Shown piece after piece: positions 1-10,836 of a stretch of 64,000 nucleotides of DNA. Below the pieces are notes generated by a model that saw nothing but the letters and a program-made list of their open reading frames with translations, searched no databases and was not told where the DNA came from. Every line of letters begins with the position of its first letter. Position 1 is the first letter of the stretch. The translations under genes were made by a program, and so were the position numbers. Source of the DNA: Euborellia annulipes (lineage: Eukaryota; Arthropoda; Insecta; Dermaptera; Anisolabididae); contig JAKCPI010016338.1 of NCBI GenBank assembly GCA_023213315.1, positions 1 to 64,000 of the forward strand, written 5' to 3'.

Positions 1-32
1 AGTTTGAATATTAGGCTGGGATGAGTAGAGTA

Positions 33-424
33 AAGGGGTTGAGAGAATAACCAGCAACTTTATAGTCTCACTCTGACGTCCTTTATTTGGCAGATATTTC
101 GATGCGTAGAACACACATCATTAGTGCCGCGAGGTAGTAGGTGGGCTTAGTCTATCTATATCAAATGCCTTAGGGGCGTTATACATAACGGAGGTGCCTT
201 CTCTAAGCTGATGACCGCTCTGTGTCCATAGCAGAATTGACATTAGAGAAGGCACCTCCGTTATGTATAACGCCCCTAAGGCATTTGATATAAATAGACT
301 AAGCCCACCTACTATATCCTCGCGGCACTGAAGATGATGTGTGTTCTACGCATCGAAATATCTGCCAAATAAAAGGACGTCAGGTGGAGCTATAAAGTTG
401 CTGGTTATTTCTCTCCAACCCCTT
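33..424. repeat. Near-perfect foldback element with hammerhead-like arms
   Basis: Inverted arms 33-206 and 243-424, with a 36-nt spacer, match over almost their whole length. Each arm contains a hammerhead-like core (321-366 on +, about 86-131 on -). The left edge of the window may cut off flanking sequence, so no target-site duplication can be judged. Confidence 0.85.
321..366 (+). ncRNA. Hammerhead-ribozyme-like motif, AU-type stem III
   Basis: Stem I GGCA (324-327) pairs TGCC (363-366). The CTGAAGA box is 328-334, with one extra T at 335. Stem II GATGTGTG/TACGCATC (336-354) has a TTC loop. GAAA is 355-358, then TATC. The 2-bp stem III would be AU/AU instead of the AC/GU seen in sister elements, a compensated change. 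The opposite arm has CTAATGA in place of CTGAAGA. Confidence 0.5.
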
Positions 425-560
425 GCCGTCCGCAGCCGCTTCTCGGCTGCGTCTTGTTGCCGCTCCGCCCGCCTTCGGCGGGCTTCGCGGCTAGCCAGGG
501 GGGCTACGCCATCAAAATGAGCCATCGCTCATGTCTCTACGTCTAATGGCTCCTAAGAAC
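425..560. other. GC-rich segment with two short hairpins
   Basis: It abuts the foldback element and is far above local GC. GCAGCCG/CGGCTGC and CCCGCC/GGCGGG form two compact stem-loops. No reading frame or known family is recognised. Confidence 0.5.
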
Positions 561-568
561 GGAGTGTA

Positions 569-590
569 ACACACACACACACACACACAC
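569..590. repeat. (CA)n microsatellite
   Basis: Eleven CA units. From here to 1534 the DNA is AT-rich and I see nothing else in it. Confidence 0.9.
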
Positions 591-1534
591 ATTCGTCGTT
601 TATATATAGTATAGATATATAGTTGTCTTCTTAGTGATCCTTTCTGAAAATGACTCAACTTCTTCTTATAGAGAGCCCAATGTGAAAGATATCAAATCTA
701 TATAATAAAAAATAGAAATAAATCATGAAAAGCAAATAAAATTTTATAAAAAAATTTTTACGTTTGTTGTAAAATAAGCTTCTTTAGAAAATATTTATTT
801 CATTATTCTTAAAAGATGACGATTAATTTAATTTTATTCCATATCAATCAATTCAGTAAAATAGATCTTGTTTTATGTTTAGAAACTTTTCTTTTCTTTA
901 TATTTCCAAACTAAAAAAATAAAAATACATGAGTGAAATATTACAAGTTTATAATGAGATACGTATGAGAATGTCCATTAAGAAGACACTATCAGAAAGT
1001 GTGCCAAAAATACTTAATCTTTTTTTTTTTTTTAATTGTTATAATACTTAAAATCTTCACTATTTTCTGTCATGAAAAATTATTTATCATATATTTTCGT
1101 ACAAAATTCCATGATAGTTTATAAAAATTTATTAAAATAATTTCGTCTTCTTTTCAGAAAAATCAAATATAGGTAATTAAATGATAGATTTGCTTTAAGA
1201 GAAATTTCCTACAGTAAGACTTACGGAAGGTAACTTTTAATTTTTATCAAAAAATATTTATTTATTCCATCAATATTTCCCCCTCAAGCCAGGGCTTTTT
1301 TCAATCCTCAAAGCACTTCAAATAAGCACTTTGTGATATAGCCTTCAACGTGTAAGGCGATTTTCTGTTGTCGAAAAAAAAAAAACAGATCAAAGAATGT
1401 GCATCAAATTTATGGAATTAAGTGCTCCAAAACAGTTGAAAGTGTCATAGGATGAGTCTATTCTGAGTAAAAAAATGATTTTTTAAATGGTAGGCTACAA
1501 ACTCTTCCAAGAAACCCGAGATGATGTTAATGAC

Positions 1535-1919
1535 CATGGGCGCAACTAGAGAATTTGGCTGGGGGGGAGGGGCCCGGCCCCCATATTTTCTCAATTTTTC
1601 TTGGGGCAGGGACAAGGGCGGATCCAGAGGTGTTTTCCGGGGGGGGGGGGATCTGATGTGACTGGTCGCACAGCACACAATTTTTCTTAATTTCGGTAAC
1701 TTAAAGGCGTATTCTATACTTGTTTGCCAGAATATAAATATAAATCAAATTTTTAAGTATTAATTTTTAAAATTTTACATTAAAAATACATTTTTTTTCG
1801 AAAAAAGTATTTTTTTTAAAACTCAGGGGGTAATTACCCCCTTTACCCCCCCCTCGTATCCGCCCTTGGGCAGGGAGCTTTCGGGGGGGGGCAGGTCCCC
1901 CCCCCTAGTTACGCCCATG
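1535..1919. mobile_element. hAT-like MITE interrupted by a second MITE
   Basis: Terminal inverted repeats CATGGGCGCAACTAG and CTAGTTACGCCCATG. Flanks TTAATGAC and TTAATAGT agree at 6 of 8 positions, a decayed 8-bp target duplication of hAT type. The interior holds the element at 1613-1868. The host site is just upstream of a mariner fragment. Confidence 0.7.
1613..1868. mobile_element. hAT-like MITE 'A' (CAAGGGCGGAT termini)
   Basis: Termini CAAGGGCGGATCC and the complement of CAAGGGCGGATAC are flanked by a perfect 8-bp duplication GGCAGGGA (1605-1612, 1869-1876). No transposase. The interior includes ATCTGATGTGACTGGTCGCA and TACTTGTTTGCCAGAATATA, shared with the copies at 9711-10005 and 12049-12225. 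Confidence 0.85.
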
Positions 1920-1925
1920 TTAATA

Positions 1926-2189
1926 GTTCGCTCTGGACGCCCCAGCACGAGAATATCTCCTAAAACGTTGAAGAAATGAAGAAAATGGTGTTGGAGAACC
2001 GTCGAATCACCATTAGAGAAGTTGTTGATGATGTTGACATCTCCTTTGGTTCATGCCGAACAATTTTAAGGGATGTTTTGCCCATGAGAATTGCCCCAGT
2101 CAAGTTTGTTCCGAAATTGCTTAATTTTGACAAAATAATCGTCGCTTCGGAATTGTTGAATGGCGCATGAAGATCCTGATTTGCTCAAA
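1926..2189 (+). pseudogene. Mariner transposase fragment (N-terminal helix-turn-helix)
   Basis: Translation gives RSGRPSTR, then after a frameshift NVEEMKKMVLENRRITIREV and DISFGSCRTILRDVL. After more decay and an in-frame stop it reads EDPDLLK. These match the DNA-binding part of mariner-family (Tc1/mariner) transposases in order. The catalytic DD34D region is absent. The copy is broken by at least one frameshift, a stop and a large deletion before DPDLLK, so it is not functional. An open stretch of 64 codons starts at 1976. Confidence 0.85.
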
Positions 2190-3400
2190 TAAAAAATAAT
2201 CGATTATTTTTTTTTAATAATCGAATATTTTTTAAGAAAATAATCGGTGAATAATCGATTATTTTGTGCAGTCCTAATAGTGATGAATAAATAAATATTT
2301 TTTGATAAAAATAAAAAGCCACCTTACTTTTTAATCACTTCTCGCATTTTTTGGAACGTTTTTTTTTTAAACGTTCTGATGGTTTCTAACAGTTGGAATT
2401 TTTTCTAGCAAACAAAACTTCTGTATATATCAGTTTGATGTTGAGATAAATATAAAATAAAAATTATTACAAGAATCTCTTTTTTCTTTTAATTGAAATA
2501 ATAAATACATAAATAAAGGTGAGCGATGAGAAATCAAAACTTTTTATCATCCATAATAATAAATAAGTGAAAGATTAAAAAAAATGAAAATAAAATCACA
2601 GTTTATATAAAGAAAAAAAAAAAACATTTCCTAATAAAAAATTTTTATCTATGAATCATTAAAAAAAATATGATTAACACTTTTACAAGATACATTTCAT
2701 TTTCCGCAGATATGACAATCAATTATTGTTTTGATTCCAACACTCATTGTTTATATTATAATAAAATAAAATATTTAATAATTTCCAATAATATCGCAAT
2801 TTTATTCAGTCCTATGAAATGGGATTTGTAATTATTTAGACGGCTTAAATATATATTTATATATATATGTATAATAGATAGGTATCTCTTAATAGTAAAA
2901 AACACAATTTTTTTTAGGCAAATAAGTTTTAAAACTTGAAAATAAACAATTCGTTCAATACTAGTTAAATTCTACCTAACGCAAAGCAGTGGCGCGTTAT
3001 ACCTTTCTGGGATTTTGGACAAATTTGAATATGACTGGGCGGGTAGTTAGATATCGAGTTTAAGCGATCTTGGTTTTGATTTTCCTTTTAGTCTCTATTT
3101 ATTGTAACTTTAGTTTTGAGCGTTAAATGATAGAGACTTGGACAAAGCCGTTAAATAATTAAGAGTTAGTAATCTTTTAATTTTTCAATATATTTATAAT
3201 ACCCAGACATTTATAAATTTCTTATAGGAGTAAAGATACTCTTCTTGGTGAGCGATTGTGGAATAAAAAATAATCGATTGATCCGATTAATATATATTTT
3301 TACAAACAATCTATGATAGGATTTTCAACTGGTCTCTTTAAAAAAATTTTTTTTTATAATACCTGGCCAAAATACAATCATAGAAAGAATATTTTCTATT
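2190..3400. other. AT-rich DNA without a recognised gene
   Basis: Contains hairpin-prone AATAATCGATTATT runs (2200-2265) ending TTTTGTGCAGTCCTA. A related end, TTTTGCACAGTCCTA, occurs at 4388-4402, so an old TIR element may span parts of this area. Nothing else is supported. Confidence 0.4.
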
Positions 3401-3404
3401 TTTT

Positions 3405-3500
3405 TTAAGGTATTTTTTCGGCATCAGAGGCACAATACCCCGACTCTATTTATTCCAATTAATTGAAATAAATTCTTCGCCTGATAACTTTTTTTGGCAT
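3405..3500 (-). repeat. SINE B fragment
   Basis: Holds the tail motif (CGGCATCAGAGG, antisense) and the body hairpin around TTCCAATTAATTGAAATAAA, as in the fuller copy at 19865-20040. The tRNA-like head is lost. Confidence 0.5.
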
Positions 3501-3626
3501 CAGAAGCTAATGTTGTACCTCTGAGCCATAGGTCATATAATAAGTTAAAAATACAATCATAGATTTACAATTGAATAATAATTTCTGGAACAATAATTGA
3601 TCCGATTATTCGATTCTTTGGAAATA

Positions 3627-4316
3627 CAGTAGTCTTGTTAATCCGGCCTAAACGGGTCCGGATTCTGAAAATCCCGGAAATTACCGGAAACATTTAATAT
3701 AATGCAAAATTTAATATTTTATTGTATTAATAATAATATAATGAAAAAAATTTTATTTTATTTTTATTTATATTTATACGAAAGGTATTTCTAAATAGGC
3801 TTCTAGCCTAGAACGGCAACAAATTCAGGGGCGGCAGATGGAAATTTATTCAAAAGGTAAAGTGAGATATTTCAGACGTTATAATAATAAATTATATATA
3901 TCCGGTACAAATTTAAGAATACATATATTGTATAAAACATCGTAAAAAAACAAATGTATTAAGCAAATATGAACTATAGTGGGGGCGGCAAATTGACTTT
4001 AGCCTATAGGCGGCATAGTCTTAAATTCGGCCCTGTACATAATCTATAGTATAATAATTAATAAATAAGAAATTATATATAATATTTAAGAAATATTATA
4101 TATATCGCGTATGTGAGCCGCGAAACAGAAATTTATATAATTAAATATTTATTCATATACCCGAAAAAATAAGGGTACATATTTATATCTTAAAAAATTT
4201 TGTTTTCTTAAATTACCACTTTTTTTTTGTTGTGATATCCCGGAAAAATTTAAGAAGCGGATTTTCAACAAAAAGTAGGCCGGAGTATCGAATTTCGGAT
4301 TAGCAAAACTTTACTG
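3627..4316. mobile_element. pogo/Tigger-like MITE
   Basis: Termini CAGTAGTCTTGTTAATCCGG and the complement of CAGTAAAGTTTTGCTAATCC are flanked by TA on both sides (3625-3626, 4317-4318). CAGTA ends with TTAATCCGG are typical of pogo/Tigger elements. There is no transposase. The centre (about 3800-4035, AGGGGCGGCAG ... TTCGGCCCTGTAC) looks like a further nested, hAT-like insertion. Confidence 0.75.
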
Positions 4317-4318
4317 TA

Positions 4319-5339
4319 ATCCTTATTTTTTTTTTGACAATTATATTTTTATAAAAACTAATAATAATCGGTAAACAATCGTTTATTTTGCACAGTCCTA
4401 GTAAAAAAAAGGTCAATTATATGATATTGGATAACACGACACTGAACGCAAGAGATTTCATTCATTCATAATTATTATAACAATAAAAAAAAAAAATTAA
4501 AATAAAAAAAAAAAAAAAATACTTCTATTTTTGTTCATATATATAATATATGAAATTATTTAAATAATAAAAAGTTCGCCGTATATACGCAGTTTTTTTT
4601 TTTTTTTTTAAGGCAGAATTTCGTGCGAGAGTAAACCGCGATTCCCGTGCGTTATCACATTTCAGTTAACGAGCAACGAATGGAGATAACATTTTTTTTT
4701 TAAACAAAGAATGGGCATTTTTTCTTTTAAAACAAATTTTTTTTTTTTTTTCAATTGTAATTTATTGTCTATTATTGCCCCTTCCACTACTTCAATTCGA
4801 TGTTTTCATTTTTATATTTGCTCGCATATTTTTTCTTATTTTTTTTATTTAAAAAAATATTTACATTTTAAAATTATTATTACTTTATATTATTAATTAA
4901 TAATAATCTTTTTTTTTTTGTCAGTCAATCAATTAATCACTTGTATTATTTTAAGCAATTTGGGTATTATATTTTATTTATCTTATTCTTTTGGGGGAGA
5001 AATTTTAAGATAGGGACAGCAATTGGTCCTTTTGTACTTGAAGAAAACAAACTTATGTGTTTGAAATTTAAAAAAAAAATAAAAAGAGGCCTAAAAACTT
5101 GCTTTTGGCTTGATCCGCTGGCATATTCATATTTTTATATTTAATAACAATTGTATATTTTATTTTTGGCCTATGGACTAGTGTGAGACGTCTTCGAAGA
5201 CGAGGTATATATCAATCTTGATTGGAGGAATTTTATAAAATTAAAATATAGTATTAAGAAAAAATTAGAATTTATATATTATCATATACGTTCCAAAATT
5301 TAGATTGGCAAAAATTCTGATCAAATTTTAAGAATTTTT
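4319..5339. other. AT-rich DNA, no feature recognised
   Basis: Poly(T) and poly(A) runs. The short open frames here are compositionally AT-driven (Phe, Ile, Lys, Asn) and have no family resemblance. Confidence 0.5.
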
Positions 5340-5594
5340 TATGTATCATCTATTGCAATAGTATTGAGACTAAAGCCCGGTAGTTAGGCAGCCCAACTGG
5401 AAGCTTGTCTGTATGAGAAATACCTTTTTCGCCTTTTAAAAAAAGAAAAAATAAGCCTATTTATCTTTTTTATATAAATTTCAAGATATATCGAAATAAA
5501 AATTATCTCAATATTTTAATTAGTGAGCGTGTGCTATTTGGGTTGCCTAACTACTGGGCTTTAGTTTCAATACTATTGGAATAGATGGTATATA
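5340..5594. mobile_element. Foldback MITE
   Basis: Inverted arms of about 55 bp (5340-5395 and 5537-5594) contain ACTAAAGCCCGGTAGTTAGG. No coding capacity. Target duplication is unclear. From 5595 to 7279 I see only AT-rich DNA. Confidence 0.75.
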
Positions 5595-7281
5595 GAAGGG
5601 CGCTAAACCTCCCTGCTAAACATTCAATCCTTTCTTACACTGGAATGAAAATATTCCAATTTGATAATATATAAATAATAATATTCAATCATTTTATAAA
5701 AAATGTAATATTAATTTTTTCTTAAAATGAAAAAATATAAGATGAGGAAAAAAAAAATAATTTAAATTGTTGAAGATATGAATATACAAATATTTACAAA
5801 TTAGTATTATAATTACTAATATTATTAGATGATGGATGACAGGTCTAAGTACAAAATATTTCAATAAACTTATTCATTTATTATTTATCACATTTGGAAG
5901 CTTAAAAAATTCAAAGAACATGTTTCCTATTGGAAATATTTCATTTTTTTTTTCATTCAGGTGACCCTTATGAAAAAATGACAAATCTTTATCTTTATTT
6001 CCATACGATTCAGAGTGCATTGAAAACATATGGCTGGTTTAATTAAAATTGATATTTGGAAATTTCTTCGCGAGGGGAAGTTTGTATTCCTGATACGGTC
6101 AGTATGATGAAATAGACATTTTTCTAAATGTCTTTAATACTGAAAATTGAATCTATAACCTTGTCGGAGATTCAAGATTGAAAGATTATTTTAAAAAGAC
6201 TTTTTCTTTAGTATTTAGAATTTCACAAAGTACCCCTACTTGAGGGAAAATAGTCACAAAACTCATTCTCAGAGTCAGACAAGCTTTTGATCTCTGTAGA
6301 AAAATTGGTTTTTGAATGGAGGAATAATATCCTTTTGAGACTATCGGCTCTAAATAACCAAGAAGATGCCGTGAAATCGTGATTTTACTTTTACATTAAA
6401 CATAATAAAAAGATTTATAGTCATTTCATTGGATTTATTCAAAAGTGGAGTTAGCACTTTGCGGCATCTTTTTTCTTAAGTCTCGAAAAACCGATAATAG
6501 CCGATTCAGAAGCTGGTTCTTTATTCTATCAGTCCTGAGGATAATCTTAATTATTTAAAAATTATATACAAGATAATAAAATAATATCTTCACTTAATAT
6601 AAGTGAATAAATTCTTAATTCTGTGTCCTCTCCATTGAAAAGACAAATCCTCAGTTTGATTAATAAAAGTGAATTTGTAAAAAAAAATCGAGTTGGCAAG
6701 TTTTTTGTTTTTGAGGAATTTTTATAAAAAAAAAAAAAAAATAGTGAAACGAAATGATTCCAAGGATCTCGTTTTTTTCACTTTCATTAAAATTTTTTTA
6801 ATAGGCCGATTTGTTTTTATACTGCTTTTTTTAGGAAACATATTCTTCTAGTTCCATTTCCCATTTATTAATAATTAATTAATCTAATTAAGTTTATAAA
6901 AAAACGGAACCTCTTCAGTCAAAAAAAAATAACAAATTTCTTAAAAATAAAAATAATAAGGAAAATAAATTTTTTATAGAAATAATAATCAATTCAAAAT
7001 GTCAACCTGTAACAGGCGATTTAAATCCAGGGAAGTGAAAGAGAATTTTAATTGTTTTTAGGTTGAATTTTTAATACCGAATTTGTAAAGATAATGGTGC
7101 AGGATTTTTATGAAATATTTTTTTTGCCCTTAATATTCAACGATTCGACAGGACTTCTGCCTTTATCAGCTCTTTTTTTGAACATAATTACTGAACAAGA
7201 CACTAATTTCTAGGGCGAAACTAAAAAGACTTCTTTTCAAATCCGGTAAGACATCTCTTTTAAAATTTTTTTACAATAATA

Positions 7282-7758
7282 CGAGGAGATATCAAAAAAT
7301 AACAGGATTTATTTTTTTACTAGAAAATTCTGCTTAGTTTTATTAAAATTGCATTACAGACCTTCAAAGTAATTTCCACGAACAAAAAAACGATCCCAGC
7401 GTTGAAAACACTCCATGAAGTCCCTTTTTGATAGTCTGTTAAGTACAACCGAAATTAATTATTATTGTGAAGTATTGAAGGAGCGCCGTGGGACTTCCCC
7501 TTATTTCCTGGTGTGAAAAAAGAGCTTCGGAGTCGTCATTTTCAGAGAGATCGAGAGATAAACAACAATATTTAGGGTGTACTTAACAGACTATCAAAAA
7601 GGGGCTTCAGGGAATGTTTTGAACAGTGAACTGACCGCTGGAATCGTTGTATTTTGTCCGAGGGAGATTACTTTGAAGGTCTGTAATGGAAATTGAATAA
7701 AAGAAAGAAGAATTTTAAAGTAAAAAAATCATTCTGGTTATTTTTTGACACCCCCTTG
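7282..7758. mobile_element. Palindromic MITE made of two mariner 3' ends
   Basis: Long inverted arms are flanked by TA (7280-7281, 7759-7760). Each arm carries the C-terminal codons of a mariner-type transposase plus the terminal repeat. Minus-strand arm (stop at 7356-7354): DFMECFQRWDRFFVRGNYFE then GL-stop. Plus-strand arm (stop at 7684-7686): ECFEQ-stop-TDRWNRCILSEGDYFE then GL-stop. C-terminal tails of the form RWD...GDYFEG are diagnostic of mariner. The two arms differ in sequence, so they have diverged since joining or came from two copies. Confidence 0.8.
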
Positions 7759-8100
7759 TATTTGATTGTTTTTTTTTTTTTAACTAAAATATAATAAAAA
7801 AAGAAATTATTATAAAATCTCTTTCATCGAAGAAATTTAAAAAAAGAATAGAAAATGAAGCAACTAATGATTAAATATAAAAAATATCATGATTTTCAAT
7901 CAATATATCTATTAACCAACAAATTCATTACACCATGGGCGTAATCTCAAAACGGAAGAGGGGCGGCAACTTTTCTAATAACCATTTTATTATTTTATCA
8001 AATGCCACAACCTAACTGGAGATAGGATATGGCGTCACTCGTAGTTTTTATCTTCTCCCAAATGGCGTGAATTTTTCAGTTTTTTTTTATTTCAAGTTTA
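7759..8100. other. AT-rich spacer with a lone MITE end
   Basis: CCATGGGCGTAATCTC at 7934-7949 resembles the CATGGGCG termini at 1535. No partner end was found nearby. Confidence 0.35.
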
Positions 8101-8104
8101 GATG

Positions 8105-8390
8105 GCTCAGAGGCTCACTCACATCTTGGGTGCATGGATGCCGACCACGAGCTGCCCTAGCTGGGACTGGCTGTACTTCTGTTCTTTGCATGACAGTCTC
8201 TTTCCTTCTACTGGTATATTTTCAACAGGTGTCTAAGTTGCGACGAGCCGGCCTGTTCTATTTCTTCCCGGTCGCAAAAATCCATTCCCGCCGACCCCGC
8301 GGGATTAAGGCGAAGAAAGAAGAAGAAGATTTCAAGGTTAGAAGAGCGGGCAGCTGCCCCCCCCCCCGTTGCTCCCCACTGGATACACCC
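8105..8390 (+). repeat. Repeat C (fullest copy)
   Basis: A GC-richer interspersed repeat. Landmarks in order: GGATGCCGACCACGAGCTGC, CTAGCTGGGACTGGC, CTTTGCATGACAGTCTC, TTTTCAACAGG, GAGCCGGCCTGTTCTAT, GGTCGCAAAAATCC. Other copies, mostly on the minus strand, lie at 24950-25185, 28985-29155, 40125-40745 (three in a row), 48555-48675 and 60805-60950. Its open frames (137 and 62 codons) are incidental and not conserved between copies. Transposon class is unknown. Confidence 0.75.
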
Positions 8391-8736
8391 ATGCATTACA
8401 CGATATATAATACAATTTTAGTGAATGCATATTTATATTTTAAAGATGTAATTTTTTCCATTCCATTTGATTCTTTTTAATTTGGATGTTATGAATATGA
8501 ATCTCCTGTTTTCTTAACAACTTCAACGCGTTTATACTAAATTAAAATGTTATTCGGTAGTTGCTCCAATTTTTATAAAAAATTTATTTTCAATATTTTA
8601 GTTATATAAAAATTTAATACAAGTGAATCATAGGTAATTTTTTGTTTTATTATTTACTAGTGATGTTATTAAAGAAAAAAATTTGCGAATTTTCTTAAAA
8701 AAAAAAAAAAAAAAAATTAATAATAAATAAAAGATT

Positions 8737-8742
8737 TTATTC
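8737..8742 (-). promoter_or_regulatory. Candidate poly(A) signal of the AMPK gamma gene
   Basis: AATAAA on the minus strand about 230 nt after the stop codon. AT-rich DNA gives many chance matches, so this is only the nearest plausible signal. Confidence 0.25.
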
Positions 8743-8973
8743 CTAACAATTTAAAACAATAAAAAAAATTCGTATGATTCATTTAAAGGTGCTATGAGTG
8801 AGAAAGCTTAAATAATAAAATAATTATTAATCAAATTTGTGAAATATTTGATTAAATTTGCTAATGAAAATTGAAATAATGAAATCCCCCAATCAAGATT
8901 TTAAATTATTAATTAAATATAAATAGATATATATTCAGAGGTGATGAGATGTGATCGTTTCGGTAGCTTGAGG

Positions 8974-9170
8974 TCATTGACCAAAATCCGACTCATCATC
9001 CCCAGGTTCAGCAGGTTGATTTTCTTCATCCGCCCAGGGAGGAGGAGGTTCCTCTTGATCACCGGTAGGACTTGTAGGCTGTGAATCCTCTTCAGGTATT
9101 GACGCTTGTCCTAGTGTTGTTGGCTCAGGAGGTGGAGTTGGGGTCAAGGGTTTTATACAAGTCTCTTCAC
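8974..9170 (-). CDS. SNF4Agamma: AMPK gamma subunit, C-terminal exon with stop
   Basis: A 197-nt terminal exon with acceptor TTGTTTTTAG at 9171-9180. Its first two bases complete the Gly codon left by the CBS4 exon (RPC-G-EETCIKPLTP). The tail is rich in Pro, Glu and Asp: TPTPPPEPTTLGQASIPEED, SQPTSPTGDQEEPPPPWADE, ENQPAEPGDDESDFGQ, stop TGA at 8976-8974. Vertebrate gamma1 ends soon after CBS4, but arthropod forms commonly carry a disordered acidic tail like this one. No fold or motif is recognised in it. The exon is marked by higher GC than the surrounding DNA and by exact phase continuity. Confidence 0.9.
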
Positions 9171-9710
9171 CTAAAAACAATAATAAATAATATCAGAACT
9201 TCTTTATCTTAATAACTCTATGAATAATATATAATCTATGATAATAATAACGGAACCTAGTAGTTTTTTTCTTGTGCAAAAAATTTATAATTGGTATGAA
9301 TTTATAATTAAAAATTATTAATATATTTTCAATAATTTATTAGTTCTTGTTGATAGGTGCATACTGTTTCGGCACACCCAACAGCCATCTACAGAACTGC
9401 AAAAATATACATTAGGGCTATTTCAAACATTTACTCAAAATATGTATTATTAGTATAAAAATAGATAAAGTTATATGAATTGACCAAAATTATTTGCATA
9501 AATCAATTATTTAATTGTCATTATATTCACCACAAGACATCCACACATAGTATATGAATAGTAATAATAAATATCTAAAAACTGTGTTATAATAGTAACA
9601 GTATTTAGACATTAGATGTCTTATGGTAAATATAATGACAATTAAATAATTGATTTATGCAAATAATTTTGATCAATTCATATAACTTTATTTATTTTTA
9701 TACTAATAAT

Positions 9711-10005
9711 CAAGGGCGGATACAGGGGGGGGGGGGGTAAAGGGGGTAATTACTCCCCCCCCCGAGATTTGAAAAAAATACCTTTTTTTTTCAAGAAAAA
9801 AAAAAAAAAAAAAAAAATTTATTTTTTAATGTAAAATTTTAAAAATTAATACTTAAAAATTTGATTTGTATTTATATTCTGGCAAACAAGTACAGAATGC
9901 GCCATTAAATTACCGAAGTTAAGAAAAAAATAGTGTGCTGTGAAACGAGTCACACCAGATTACCCCCCCCCCCCCCCCCGAGAAATCCCTCTGGATCCGC
10001 CCTTG
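9711..10005. mobile_element. hAT-like MITE 'A', reverse copy
   Basis: Termini CAAGGGCGGATACAG and the complement of CAAGGGCGGATCCAG have a perfect 8-bp duplication CTAATAAT (9703-9710, 10006-10013). Inserted in the right arm of the foldback element, so it is the younger event. Confidence 0.88.
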
Positions 10006-10071
10006 CTAATAATACATGTTAAATAGTCATATTTTGAGTAAATGTTTGAAATTATGTATATTTTTGCAGTT

Positions 10072-10103
10072 CTGAAGATGGCTGTTCGGTGTGCCGAAAC
10101 AGT
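10072..10103 (+). ncRNA. Hammerhead-like motif with 1-nt stem III loop
   Basis: CTGAAGA (10072-10078), extra T, stem II GGC...GCC (10080-10095), GAAA, then C-A-GTA. Stem III would be AC/GU closed by a single A, with GTA as cleavage triplet. Stem I is weak here. Confidence 0.35.
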
Positions 10104-10289
10104 ATGCATCTGTCAACAAGAAATAATAAATTATTGAAAATATTTTAATAATTTTCAATTATAAATACATACCATCTGTAAATCTTTTGTCCACGAAAGA
10201 AACTACGAGGTTCCGTATTTTTATTATAAATATTGGACTGCACCTACACTCTTTCATTTTATAATAATCTATGAATTTGTTCCGTGTAT

Positions 10290-10475
10290 AATATTAAAGG
10301 AGGCGATATGCCTCAAATCCACCTCAAAGCAAATTATTATCCAACTCTTTGTGAGATGCCTTCTCTTGAGGAAGGAAACAGGAATCCACCTCAGCATTAT
10401 TCCCATGGAAGTTACCATCCCGTGTAACCACAACGTGTCAAGTCTGACAGTAATGACTCAAGTGAATAATAATAT
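10290..10475 (+). repeat. SINE C-like repeat, partial
   Basis: Matches the reverse complement of 19395-19540: TTATTATCCAACTCTTTGTG, GAGATGCCTTCTCTTGAGG, CCACCTCAG, CAACGTGTCA. This copy lacks the tRNA-like head. Confidence 0.55.
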
Positions 10476-10836
10476 ATTTTATTAATTCACTATTCCATTT
10501 GGCTACCACCAAAGGCGATTACCAAAAGTAATTAAAATTTTTAAATATTTATGCATATTTGAATCTGAATCAATATGAATCATTTATTCAGAAACCAAAG
10601 CAATGTAAGAAATGTTATTCATTTAATCATTTACAAAAATTTTATCTCCATTCTAATCATTCCTAACGAGAAAGAATCGGACTCAACATGATTCTAGTTT
10701 CAGAATGTGTTCTTACTTCTCGTATATTGTTTAAATTGTAATAGTGATTATGTGATTTCTAATACAGTTTAACAATATTTTTTAAACAAATAGAAATTTC
10801 TAATTAATGAATCGATAAAATTCTACCATAAATTAT

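Larger units (their letters stand above)
9242..10263. mobile_element. Foldback hammerhead-type element, interrupted by MITE A
   Basis: Long inverted arms (9242 to about 9660, and about 9600 to 10263, without the insert) are flanked by the 11-bp direct repeat ATAATCTATGA (9231-9241, 10264-10274). Each arm has a hammerhead-like core: plus strand 10072-10103, and a decayed copy near 9366-9400 on minus. It lies in the last AMPK gamma intron. Confidence 0.75.

Noticed and set aside
8067..8480. 137-codon plus-strand open frame
   Set aside because: Lies on repeat C; the frame is not kept in other copies (24950, 28985, 40125, 60805).
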